NCBI GenBank assembly: GCA_028564675.1
Contig: JAOVVO010000424.1
Coordinates: forward strand, 1 to 64,000
Length of the DNA stretch: 64,000 bases
DNA from: Onchocerca lupi
Taxonomy: Eukaryota; Nematoda; Chromadorea; Rhabditida; Onchocercidae
Direction: 5' to 3'
Under the pieces are notes generated by a model, which worked only from the letters and a program-made list of their open reading frames with translations, was not told where the DNA came from and made no database searches. Below are positions 36,358-48,945 of this stretch, one piece after another. A program made the position numbers and the translations under genes. Every line of letters starts with the position of its first letter. Position 1 is the stretch's first letter.

Positions 36358-39300
36358 CTTCAAACTCGGATGGCCTAATATTAAGCTATATCACTAGACT
36401 TGAAATAACTAAAATACAGTGCCACGACTATCTTAAATTCCAGAAAACAGATTAATACCTCATCAATGTTCCAGAAGATTGAGTGTGAATCATTTGGAGA
36501 TTTCTGAAGCGTGCATTGGTAAGATCTAAAAAAGGTATATTATTCCTTTGTCAGAAATGTAATGAAAAATGAAAGGTATCTTCGGATTCCATAAAATTCA
36601 GTAAATCGTGAATTTGAAAGCCTATAGTTCCTAATTCTGAATAAAGAATTTGGTACAAAAATATGGCAGAAAGAAGATTTTAAAAGATAAACTGAAGAAC
36701 GATGTTTAAACTCAATTTCAATTTTAATTTCTCAACTGAGCATTCATTTATACTTTTCCCTTAAATAAAGAGATCATATGGATATTTCTTCTTGGTTATT
36801 TGTTTATCTTCATATTGATGCCTTTTAGATGATCCATTTAATAATCCACCAGACGATAATCAATAGAATTACGTACGGGGGAAATTTCCAAATTAATAAA
36901 ATTTTAATAAATGAATTTGATAGAAATTAGCCTGAAAAATGAAAATCTCTTTTAATTTTCTGCAATATTTGTGAGATAAAATTAAGCATAAGCGGATGAG
37001 ACATATAAATAAATAGTTTAGAATATTTGTAAATATTTTTCGTACATCTCATTTGAAAAATAAACACTTGGATATTGATAGCAATTGAATTTCGAACTTT
37101 TCAAAAGTGGAAAAGAAGGAAAGAAGTTGTAAAGTTGAATACTCATAAATCTATCATTAAGTAGTAGAACTTTCACAAAAAGTTCGTTGAAATATAAACA
37201 AACTGACAAATAAACAAATAAGCTGACAAGACGCATGCTAACAACAACTAGAATGTGGGGAGTCATTTTATTGTTCTGATTACAGCTTTGCCATAATTTA
37301 ATGCTTTTTTTAAATCAGTTTAATTGGTCACATATTGATTTCTCCCTTCTTCAATTCCCTTGGAAAAGTACGTTTTGGTGAAAATCTAAAAATTATATAA
37401 TGTGTCAATTTTTATTTAAAAAACAATGTACTTGAAAAAAAGACTCTGTAAAAGTTTATAATTTGGGAAAAGTGTTTGGAACTTTTAAACAGAAAGACTT
37501 TAGCTAAATAAAACTTCAAAAAATTGCGGCAACAATTGTTTTCAGAAATGAAATGTACAAAACAGCTAGCTAACATTATAAATATTGTAACATATGGTGC
37601 GGAAAGAGAGAGAGAAGCTGTAAATGTCAAATACTAATGAGCACTTTAGCCAAAACTCTTCTCAAAAATAGCGTAAAGTGCTACCATTATGATCGAAGAG
37701 GATTGAGAACTCAGCCGATATTCAAATTTGAAATTTGCTTGGTTTAGCTTTCAGAGAAAATAGAGAAATTATTAATATTTGAAGCGATTTAAAGAAATTT
37801 CCAATTCATCATCTATCGTCAATAATTAAAGAATTGAAGAGAGAAAATCCACTTTTTTTTGTTTGTTGGAATTTCATCTCACTTGTTATCAATGGTATCA
37901 AATTAATTTGTGCTTACTTTCAGAGAGGACTGAAGAAATTAAAAAGATAAAAAATCTTTAACAAAAATATTAACAACAACAGATTAAAAATGCATGTAAA
38001 GTGGTAAGTAAACTGATTAGCAATAGTTGAATAATACTCCTTGAAAAATTATGATTAAATGATTAACTTACAATGATTTCTGTCAGGAAAATCGAAGCAA
38101 CAAATGATGGACACATCAAAAGCAGTTCCAATAAGTACTGCTTAAAAAAAGCATTGATAAGCATCAGAATTGACAATTATCAGTAAAACCATTTTTATTT
38201 ATAAATATCAAGTAAAATAAGGAATTTGAAATAAATTCGCAAAATAAGCGTTTCCGCTTGAGTACTAACAATTTAGACGGAGATAAACTAAAAGAGGACA
38301 TAAAAAGCAAATAGACACTTTTCTGTTTATCGAAATTCCTCTATTAAAATGACTTTTAAAAACAACAATAAACAATAGACATTCCAAACAATAGTTGACA
38401 CATTGAAACGACCAACTCTGATCAATGCAACAGAATCTTAAAGCTCCCTGCTGGGTGCCAATGAAACCCTGCGGGAATATGACTGAGAGAAGAGTAATTT
38501 TCAAAACAAAATTTCAAGAAATATCTGACAAATTGAAATATTATTCGCAGTTTTTATTCCCTCATCGTTTGTGCAACATTTCGAAACGTATAGGAGGAAT
38601 TCAAATAATAATCGTTTCATGCAAATTTCGAAAATTCAAGAATTATTTTTAAAAAAAACCGAGATCATCGAATCGATTGGAAGAATTTCTCAATAAATTT
38701 TCAAAAAATGTAAATAATGCCTCTTAAACACCACAAAAATTTAACTTCTTTTAGAAATTTCTGTTTCTTATTTAGGTACAGAATATGCTTGCTTGACTAT
38801 CTGAGATTCTGCGCAGTTGCATGTTGCATGCATAGCAATACGGAAAAATCAGAAATGGAACTGCCGAATGACCTGTGATGTTGAAGATATTTGAACAAAA
38901 TAGATAGAACTAGATATAACAACTACTCCAAGCAGTTGTATTGCCATTAACAAAATTCAATAAAGCATAAAACTCTCGCCTCATTCCTTTCTACTTAATC
39001 AAAGAGAAAAAGCCAATTTGCAAAAATTCCTGTCAAACGAATTGCAAAATAAGGATTAGAAGGAGTTAGGAATTGATTTATTCGTTAATTTTATTCTGAT
39101 ATAGATTACGAATCACAATCTTCAATCAATTAGATTTAATTTGTATTTCGACGTCATTTCCATTCGAATGCCAAGTCATAATAATTTACTAATTGTAACT
39201 TTCAATCTTTCTTTTCAGTTTTTGAGGTCACTGAGAAACATTTAAGCCTCACTTCCACAAGAACATTATTATGTGACACGAAGATATTGAACTTGAGAAC

Positions 39301-40766
39301 TTTGTAATTTTGGGTAACAAGAAAATTTTCTAATTCTGACTCTTAAATGCCATGTAAATTAGTTGTTGGATGGTTTTTGTTGCAATCCATTTGACTGATA
39401 CTTGTTTTTATCATAAGATATTCATCATTTTTTTCAGTTCAACGTGATGAACTGAAGTCCGATATTTTTACAGCAAGAAAATGATCTTTTCTGGATTGAT
39501 TAGATTGGTCTATTAAAATTCTAGCAATATATGATTACACCACACAAGAAATCATAACAAGTACAGGGTACCCGAGAAACTGTTCTACGGAATGATTATT
39601 TCAACCTTCTAAAGTTTCAGAAAAGAAGTAGCATTCAGGTCTTGATAATGTTGAAAAAATTGAATTTTAATTAATGTGACAGAAATGAGTCTTTTAGTAA
39701 CAAAGTTTGTTGATGGATGGAGAATTGTATTTTCCCTACATAATACAAACAATTATTGAACAAAATTTAAATAATTGACTACAGGATTATTCTTATTTTG
39801 CTGCTGGTAGAGAATATTCGTCCTAGATTGTCGATTCGTGATTGTTGTAGTAATCGTGGTTGGAAGAGTAATTGGATAATTATCTATTTCCAATTTAATT
39901 GATCAAACCATTATTGACTGATTCAATTTCAGATAACTTATTTTGTACTTTTCTTCATTTTTTTAAACAATTTTCACATAAATATGTTCGGCTAATTCTG
40001 TTTGCTTCAATAAGCAAATAAGTTAATAAACTAAATATTACACTATGTGTAAGCAAACAATTTTTGGCAGCAAAATTACAATGGATACAATTTTTTGTAT
40101 GCAAATATTCCAAGTCCCAAGCATCACCAAACAATCACTTCTTCAACTTCATCTTTACTGAAACTTGATCTTTTCTGAGAAAATCATTCAAAATACCGCC
40201 ATTTACCCAACATTTGCCAGCATCTAGAAATATCAATAAATTTTAAACTCTTTTTTGTATCCAAATTTTCGGATAAATAAGTTGTCAATGCATATTCTGA
40301 TCTTCTTTCTTAATCGGGATGATATAATATGACGGATACATACATTACATTTATTATTAAATTTATCGGCTGTGAGTTGATCGCAAATATTCAAGCAAAG
40401 CAATAGACGGACAGATCTAAATTGTTGGAACCATTACCTTTTTTGAGAAAGGAAAAGTAGGCACAGGATGGGAGAGAATCACCAATCACAATGAATCATC
40501 ATTATTTAAATTGTAACTAAATTTCAACAAAAACATCTCGAACCCAACGATTGTAATATACTTCCAACTACATTCTTTTTCTCCATTAAAATAGAAATAT
40601 TTGTCGCGATTGATTCGATGTTGCTTCGATTGATCGTATCAAGAAGTCACTTTCGTTTACCAGCAAATGTGATATATCATCGCGCAGCAATACGCTATGG
40701 TAATGATCTTTCCCTTCTAAATTCGTACAACCCATTGTTATCCTCATAAAATTTACGAATTTCCTA

Positions 40767-40805
40767 AAGAAAAAAAAAAAGAGAAAAGAAGAGAAAACAA
40801 AAAAA

Positions 40806-40872
<67 letters not shown>
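40767..40872. repeat. Interrupted poly(A) tract
   Basis: About 100 nt of A broken by single C and G bases. It produces a spurious Phe-rich frame on the opposite strand. Confidence 0.9.
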
Positions 40873-40874
<2 letters not shown>

Positions 40875-41559
40875 CAAATGCACAATAAAACGCCGCATGG
40901 CTATTTAAATAAAATAACATCCTAATATTAAAATCAAATGTCTTATTTAATTTCTAGTTCCAGAATACTGCATAATTCATGAATTCACGAAGTTTACCTA
41001 AAATCATTGAAACAAGAATAGTTATGAGCTTTCGAGGGCTTCAAACTATATATCTTCAATCAAAATGATCAAATCACCATATAATATATTTCAACATTAA
41101 ATAACAGTCCCAAGTCTTTTGAATTGTTTAATTTTTAATAATTCATAGGATCCAAAATGAAATTTAAATCTTTTTCTTTCTTTTTTTTTAAATGAAAATT
41201 TTATTCTTTTTGCTTTAAAACTTTTTTAATCAAAATATTCTGAACTTCAAAAATAACGGTCAAGAGTTTGCCCTTCCTTTTTTTACCAATACAATTTCAT
41301 AACTATCTTTTACATTTCAAAAGAAAATTTTGAAACTCAACAGTTTATGAATCGATGTATCGTAATTTATGTATAAAAAAAATGAATAAAACAAGAATAT
41401 TTCATCGCTTTTTAATAACATTAACTTTCAAGAGCGACACTTGTGGAAACAGGCAAATTTAGTCATAAACTAGTGAATTAAACATCTTTCGGAATTTTCA
41501 TAATGTGATTTTTGAACAACTTTGTTTCTGTTTGACACATAATAAATTATGTCCCAGTA

Positions 41560-43569
41560 TCAAGTATTGATTTTAAAAATTTCCAGAAAGTCCTGCAAAC
41601 TTGGCTCTTTGCGTATCGGTGTTTGACTAGCCAAAATACGTTGTAATTTTGATGTCGACTTCCGTCGACGACCGGAGGATGAAATTTTCTTTTCCACTAT
41701 TCTGAAACGGGCATTTGTTTTATACATATCTATTAAATTTTTGTGAAAGTAAATAGAATCCATTAAGCAGAATCAGTTCAGTTGAGCACAATTTCATAAT
41801 GCAAATCGCATAGAAAGGAAACCAATCCCTCTTTTCTACCAAGAGATAATGTGACAGACAATGAAAATTTTGGACAGAATTGCTAGTTAAGATACGCAAA
41901 TCGGAATGATGTACGACTACTGCATGTATCGCAACGAATATCTTTTTAAAATGATAATTAGGATCTTACAACAGAAATATATGTTTGCTTACTAACTGTC
42001 TATTTGAAATAAAAAAAAAACTTCGATCAATCAAAATCGTCTGATGAGCACTCTACCATACGGAAAAAAAAAAAAAGAATTCCCTCGATCTAGATTGAAA
42101 AGATCAGTTTTATAAATTACTGTCATCCGCAACAGCCTAATTACTATTGCAATTCAATGGAGATGCTGATTTCAACTGCAAAGAGCAAATATCTTTACTA
42201 AACTTGATTTTCTAAATATTTCCCGCCTATGCAATTGTTCCACCCGTCTCAAATTTCTAATCCCTATCAAAGAGAAGATAGTTAGTAAAAATATGAAATG
42301 CGCAACACTGTAAAAAATCAATTAGCGTCCCAAAAATAGTAAAAACTTTAAATTAAAGTCATTTTCAACCAAAAAATTAAAGACGGATTAAAATAAAAGA
42401 TCGAGAAAAAAAAATTCACTCGGTGGAAATCGGAGTTTCTCGAAATGAAATATTTGGTGTAGAAAAAGCAGATTGTTTTGAAGATCTTCCTATCTCTCGT
42501 TTCAAAATTTGATCAGAAGACATTCGCATTCTTTGTTTCTCGTATTCTAAAGTTGCCAAAATGCCACCTTTCATTTCAGCTCCACATCCTTTACAAACCA
42601 CTATCAACTGAGCAGGTCTAAATTGAGGTGCCAAAACTACTAACATTCAAAAACGTAAAAATCCTATTTCTTTCACGTAAATTAAATTTGAATTAGCACT
42701 GCAATTATATATGATTCATTTCTCATTAGGTAATGCAAATAACAAATGTTAAAGCTAGGAAAACTAACCGTTTCAAAACGATTATATAATTTTCTTATGC
42801 ACAAATACTGTTTAGGAACTGTTTTCGAAAATCAAAAATTAGTCAAAATACTTTTCACCAAGAAAAATATCATTTAATAATTCTTTTTGGTATATGGAAA
42901 GTTTCAACGCCTCTGCAAATCAAAAGTATTGCCTAGAATTTAAAGTAATTGTCGTCAATCAAAACAATAGTGTTTTTATCGAAGGAAGGAACAGATGGGA
43001 GAATTTAGTTTAATACCTTCCTATAAATGGATCCATATTATCCCTACTGATTTTGCCACTTTGCAGAGAAAGCAGAAATTTAACCTTCTTTGTCTTTTCC
43101 ATTTACTTTTCTTCATTCTTCTTTTCGGCACTGAAAGTCTGAATGAAACGGTTTTTGTAGAAGTCAAATCCAAATTACATCGGAAGCAATGACACAATTC
43201 CTTCTTATCCTTTAATCCCAAATTCTACAATTAGTAGAAAATTACCATAATTATTCGCGCGCAATTAGAATGATTTTGTTTAATGGAGAAAATTAATTAA
43301 TTTGAAAGTAGAAATTAGAAAAATAAAACAAGCAGATAGAACGCTTTAACAATTGATTATGTTGCCTAGTTCTATGCAGAAAAAAAGCATTTTTTTAAAA
43401 TTGTTACTTTCAATGACTGCGATGCATTTCTCGTCATTTCGGCTGCAAATGGCGCTGGAATACCAAGTTTAATACACTTTTTAGCATATTTTTGGCAATA
43501 ACGTATTGTTCGGTAAGTGTATTGCTCATATTTGGTATCTATTTCCAAAACATCGCTCTCCTCTTCCAT
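41560..43569 (-). CDS. C18orf21/RMP24-like RNase MRP subunit (Snm1-type zinc protein)
   Basis: Four exons close perfectly in phase: 43408-43569, 43107-43224, 42420-42639 (or 42636) and 41560-41701, giving 213 aa against about 220 in human C18orf21. Layout matches the family: an N-terminal helical stretch (YTYRTIRYCQKYAKKC), a first zinc half-site (LCHCFRCNLDL), a basic linker (VPKRRMKK), the second half-site (IVVCKGCGAEMKGG), a Ser/Thr/Lys-rich middle, and a short conserved tail (SKLQRILASQ ... PSLQDFLEIFKIN) that mirrors the human KLKMLLSQ/FRNFLSSL-type end. The human protein has been described as an RNase MRP-specific subunit related to yeast Snm1; MRP processes pre-rRNA in the nucleolus. 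The two Cys pairs are split by an intron, so no single open frame reveals the domain. Sequence identity is low, so the assignment rests on motif order, length and tail. Confidence 0.72.
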
Positions 43570-45195
43570 TCCTCATAACCTCAAATGAATCGCTACATTA
43601 TACCGTTGTAAAATATAAAGAATTTACCATTTTTTCGAATAAAGATATCAAGACAGAAGCTTAAAGTTAGTTTAAGCTAACAGAAAGTGCCGAATTACCG
43701 CAGTTGAATCATCCCAAATGATAAATGAAAATAAGGCAGCACCATGAGTACAGAAGCTAATGTTCGGCTATGTTTGAAGAGATACTTGCCATCAGTAGAA
43801 GGCACAATATGGAGATACGACTGCATTTCATTTTGCATCATTATCATATTCTAAGTTCGTATTATAGAAGGTAATTTGTATTGTAAAAACTAACTTGTAT
43901 TACAGAAGGTAATCACTCATCACTTTGATGTACAACTATATTTAACTATATTTAATGAATCATTACTACCTGTACCCACATACCCACATACAAAATTAAA
44001 CCCATAATCATTATATCACCAAAACTCAATGACTTCTTGATATATTCGTCGCCAGCTCTAACCATATTATGATTCCACTGAAAAATTAAGCTTAATGAGT
44101 CCCCTATAATGCTGGTAAGTTTAAACATACAGTCATACTGATGTTACAAATCAAAAATAAGACGGTGATTCAAACCCGAATACCAATACCAATGGTTACA
44201 GACCTTCCATATGCCTTATATAAATTCACTTACAAATGACACCAAACAAAAATTCAACAACAAGGTTTATTCAACCGACCAAAAAAAGAACATGTTGACA
44301 ATACTGATTAATAGACGCCCCACAAACCGGTAAATGACAAACAAAAGCCAAATTTTCAACTATGAACAAGGCCATTTTCATTAGATATTCAATGAAGAAA
44401 TATTCCGTCACCATATTTGGAAAACGAAAATAAAAAAAATAATCTAGCCTTAATTCACAATGAAGACATGTTCGGATGGTTCATAAAAATGAATGGTGAA
44501 GCAAAATCACGAAAAAATAAACTTGAAAATTAAAAGCAAAAATTGGATATAAACAGCTATCGAGAAGAGCAACTTTAACAGAAATTATTTTCCGCTATTT
44601 TTGGCCATTTTAAAATCCAAAATGATTTTAGGAAAGATAAAAATGAATACAATGGAAAGTAAAAGGAGAGAGGGAAGACTATAAAATCAGAAATAATGCG
44701 CTTATGACTCATACTTCAAAACTAATTCACACGAAATTATTCATTGGATTTGTTCATTTCATTTTTTCCTTTTTTTTTTTTTAGATAAAGAATCGCTTAA
44801 AGAAAAAGAACAGGAAAAGATTAAAATGTCTAGTAAATATCCCGTTGAAATTACGACGTCTTTAAAATATTTCGACAAACTCCAAAAGTTTGAAAAAAAA
44901 AAAAACAATTGAATACGATGGTGTTAAAAAAGTGGTCAATTGATTAAAAATTGTAATACAAAACCTAAAGATAATTATAGTGTCTTATCAATCCTATGCA
45001 TTTCAACTGCTACAAATAAAAGGTGCCGTAATAAAAAGATAGAATAGCAATGAGCACAAAATAGGGGTTTTACTGAGGAAAAAGACAATAACCTGAGTGG
45101 GGCAGGGTGTGGTGTAAGAGATACTAAGTAATCTTTAAAAAAAGAATGGAGTTTAAAAGCTAAGAAAAAAGAGAATAAATCGATGATTTCTTTCT
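43570..45195. other. Intergenic region with one plus-strand exon-like block
   Basis: Mostly AT-rich non-coding sequence: promoter side of the C18orf21-like gene and 3' flank of PABP. At 44782-44911 a T-run acceptor precedes an open block on the plus strand (KESLKEKEQEKIKMSSKYPV onward, ending in a Lys run). It has no clear continuation, so I do not call it a gene. Confidence 0.4.
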
Positions 45196-48100
45196 TCAAG
45201 GATTCTGGCCCTTCGAAGATGCCAATACCGATGCTGCCTCCGAAACTTTCGACTGTAACAATTCCTCGTTCTCGAGCATCATCAATAATTCTGAATTGTC
45301 CATTTCAAGCATCATCCCGGTTATTTTCCCAACATCAGGACCTTGATAGATGCGTTCAATAAGAGGATAAATACGCTCACCCAGCATTTGCTTTTGCTCC
45401 TATAAATGAATTTTGCTAGTTCCTTCATAACTAGGATAATTTAAAAAGAAAGATATACTTCTATTCCATAAAAAGTATTTGGCGAAAATTCATATCATCA
45501 GTTTTAAATTGTTCATATTTTTGAGCCTATGAATCTAATTTGAATTTCAATGACTCTAAATTCAGTTTATTATAAAAATAAGGAAGAATGGTCAAATAAA
45601 CCTGTGGAAGAGCCTGTGCAAGCATATGAGCGGTCAACGGTTCTTGACCCTGGATGACAATGCTATTCTGCTGTGACTGTACCTGACCTGGACGTCCAGT
45701 TATAGCACTGTACGACGAATACATCATTTGTCCCTGGCTAGGTTTTCCTGGTTGTGCTTGTCGTCCTCCCTAAAAGATATATAAATAAATACATAATTAA
45801 ACATAAAGAATAACCTCAGGATTCAAAGGAATACCAGTAAAAACGCACCATTTGTTGCGATCGTGTACCTTGGTTTTGAACAATAGTATTACCGGCAGTC
45901 ATCCGTTGCGCTTGCGGACCCCCACGTGTAGCATTAGCTTGCCCTGGTCCATATTGACTCTGCTGAGCTCGCATAGTCACTGCAGCAGAGGAAGCTGAAG
46001 GACGAGTACCGCCTCTGCCGGCCTGTCCGTATCCACCACTCTGGATCATGTATGGCGATTGGACACCTATGAACAAAGTAATATTGATCTATCAAATTGA
46101 TCATGCTAGATAATCGTCGATTTCACAGAACTGTACAATGAATGCCTGATACCAAATTACCACGTGCCCTAATACGCTATTACTAATATGCAATTATCTT
46201 TTTCCGTCACAAAAGGTAAACAGACTGACCGTGAAATAACCAAACCAAAATTTGTTTTAAAATGAAAGAAATCGTCCTTGAACCTATCCTTCAAGACAGA
46301 ATTCTTTTGAAATGTTTGAACTAGTCACGCTAAACTGGAATGACTTCCCTCAATACATTACGGTATCATTTAATAAAAAAAATATACCAAATCCAGCAGC
46401 TGCGCCAATTGTATTCCATCTTGGAGTTGTTCCGCGCATTTGAGCACCAGGAATAGTTGCAGTTGGCATAAAAGCTCGTTGATTCTGTAACGTTGATGAA
46501 ACGAAGAAACCACCAGTGCCCGGTGTGTAAACGGTTCCAGGCATGCTGCCAGCATTATGCATGCGAATGGACGCAAGACGTTGCATATATTGTGATGCCA
46601 GCTGTGCTTTACGATCTTCCTTACGCTGTGCCAAAGCAACGTATAAGGGCTTCGTACACATCATTTTGCCATTCATTTCAGTGACAGCCTAGAAGAGAAA
46701 AAAATATAATATGAAAAACAAAACAAACAAAAATACGGGAAACAAACAAATAATGAATTTAAGCAATTATGAAATGATGCATATTACAAGAAATCATAAA
46801 GATATGAAATATAATACAAGACATTCTCTAATCATAATTTTATGAATGCTACCTTTGTCGCTTCATCCGGTTTTTCAAAGCAAACAAATCCGAATCCCTT
46901 AGAACGCCCATTATCATCACACATAACTTTGGCCGAGGTAATCTTTCCGTAAGCTTCGAAACTCTGCTTTAAAATATCATCGTTCACCGTATCATCCAGA
47001 TTTTTCACATATAAATTGACTCCCTGATAACGCTGCATACGTTCAACTTTTTGCTGTTCGTAGCGGCGCTTCAACTCCGCGGAACGTTCATTTTTCTTTT
47101 GCGCACGACAAACATACAGTTTACGTTCTGTTCCCGGAAGCTCATATTCGTGCATCTCTGTTACAGCCTGCAAATCAAGACAAATAGTAAGCAACAGTAA
47201 TTGTTATATTTAGCATCCTGTTTCTAAATTACCTTTTCGGCATCTTCCGGATTTTCGAATGCAACGAAACCAAAACCCTTTGACTTGCCATCAGCATCTG
47301 TCATAACAGCTGCGCTTGTTATTTTTCCATACTTGGAAAATAGTTTTTCCAATGCTTCTTTATCCAGTTCGTCAGCGAAATTTTTTATGTAAACATTGGT
47401 GAAACGACGAGCTGTTTCGCCCATTTCACGCAGACGTGCAGTACGTGGTTGGAATTTGCCCACATATCTAAAAATTACCGTCTTCAAACGTCATTAAAAG
47501 GAAAGAAATGCATTTCGCAACTCATACCTTTTTGGTCAAGTTGGACAGAACTACTATCTTTCTTTGCCTCCTTCCATTTCTATCTTCTTTGTCTATAAAA
47601 AAAAGATCAAAATACTGGAACCTACACTTTCTTTCCTTCCAGAAGCATTCCATTCACTTTTTCAATAGCCTTCTGAGCACTTTCTTCAGTTTCAAAGTGA
47701 ACAAAACCATATCCTTTGCTGTTTGACTCTTCATCGTTAGCAACCTATAAATATTGTAACGATTGCAATGGCTTTTATCTTCCAGACAATTATCTTTGAC
47801 TTAGTCAAATGCTAGTATATTACATCCTATAATCACATATTATAGTCAAAAGATAATGCTAAAAACACGGCAATAAGCTATAAATTATGAAATATCTTTG
47901 ACAAACCTTACAACTCAGAATATTCCCAAACATCGAAAATGTATCGTAGATGGCCTTATTATCGATACTTTTGTCTAAGTTCTTAATAAAAATGTTGCCA
48001 GCACCAGAACGACGCATTGATGGATCACGCTGTGACCACATAATGCGAATAGGCTTGCCATACATCATATCAAAATTCATCGTATCCAACGCTCTTTCCG

Positions 48101-48945
48101 CTGTAAATAAAAATCAATGCAGAATGGAACTAGCAAAGCGAAATTATTTATTTCTAAATCATATTATAATATTATTACAGATTTAAATGCCCATACTTTT
48201 TTTTTTTAAGTATGGGCATTTAAATCTGTAATAATATTCCATTATTTCTTCTACAATGAATAAATGAAATATGAAAAGCTACGAAAAATATTGCAAGTAA
48301 CCCGCATTTTATTCTGAAGCTAATCCTATCACAACGTAATAAAAAAAGTGAATAGGTTTTTTGTCATACAGTTTTAATCGATATCCCAAGGTTTTTAGTT
48401 TTGTCTCGCTGATGATGTTTGCACAACATGCTATGAGAATGTAAGATTGAGAATCGCTAGATATGGATTAAGTAAACTGATAAGTATTTTCAGACCTGTT
48501 CATCAAGAATCATTTTCAGCACCCAATACACTATTTAATGCCTATCACTTATGAAAACTTAGGAAAATTAATAAACCAGATATACTCTCCAGAAGTGTGC
48601 GGTAAAATAATTCATCATTATCAGTATACTTAAATGAGAATGTAATATCTTTTGATTGATTCGTAAAAAAAGTTACAGGGTAGGAAATGAATGGAGCTTA
48701 AATAATTTTAAGTTCGAGAGAAATAACTAACCATCGGCCGGCTGTTGAAAATTGACGTAAGCATAACCTAGCGAGCGTCTTGTGATTGCATCACGACATA
48801 CACGAATGGAGAGTACCGGACCGGCACTGCTGAATTTTTCAAAAAGCATCGCTTCGGTTACATCCGGATGCAAATCTCCAACATACAAAGAAGCCATCGG
48901 ATATGATGGAGTCATACCAGCACCACTCGTTGCTACTGTTGCCAT
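45196..48945 (-). CDS. PABPC1: Cytoplasmic poly(A)-binding protein (PABPC)
   Basis: Nine exons in phase, 655 aa: 48732-48945, 47907-48100, 47626-47744, 47233-47467, 46853-47167, 46388-46688, 45849-46066, 45602-45769, 45196-45399. It binds mRNA poly(A) tails, contacts eIF4G, and controls translation and deadenylation. RRM1 starts near residue 18 (SLYVGDLH; RNP1 LGYAYVNF), RRM2 near 106 (GNIFIKNL; KGYGFVHF), RRM3 near 199 (TNVYIKNF; KGFGFVAF), RRM4 near 304 (VNLYVKNL; KGFGFVCF). A Gln/Pro/Gly/Ala-rich linker (380-575) follows, then the C-terminal MLLE domain (576-655) with KITGMMLEMDNSELL, the PAM2-binding helix. RNP aromatic residues are intact in all four RRMs. An A-rich stretch lies directly before the ATG. 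A leader intron probably runs from about 50169 to about 49033. Intron 1 holds a perfect 31-bp hairpin. Confidence 0.97.
48168..48238. repeat. Perfect 31-bp inverted repeat with T9 loop in PABP intron 1
   Basis: 48168-48198 and 48208-48238 are exact reverse complements (core ATTTAAATGCCCATACTT), separated only by nine T. Without a target-site duplication or second copy in the window, a template-switch fold-back is as likely as a mobile element. Confidence 0.92.

Larger units (their letters stand above)
35843..41559. other. Gene-poor region with isolated exon-like islands
   Basis: 5.7 kb without a gene I can name. Several minus-strand islands are open between plausible splice sites but were not joined into a model: about 36460-36527 (reads SYQCTLQKSPNDSHSIFWNI), about 37330-37388 (IFTKTYFSKGIEEGRNQY) and 38064-38145 (hydrophobic). 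At 36830-36871 a plus-strand acceptor precedes a short open end (DPFNNPPDDNQ, stop). Such islands also arise by chance in AT-rich DNA. Long A-runs lie at 40767-40872. Confidence 0.35.

Noticed and set aside
40586..40885. 99-codon frame on the minus strand rich in Phe
   Set aside because: It is the complement of the interrupted poly(A) tract; composition alone explains it.
43021..43106. Extension of the zinc exon with a further CFLC pair
   Set aside because: The donor at 43101-43106 (GTAAAT) gives the only phase that continues into the CKGC exon; CFLC lies in the intron.
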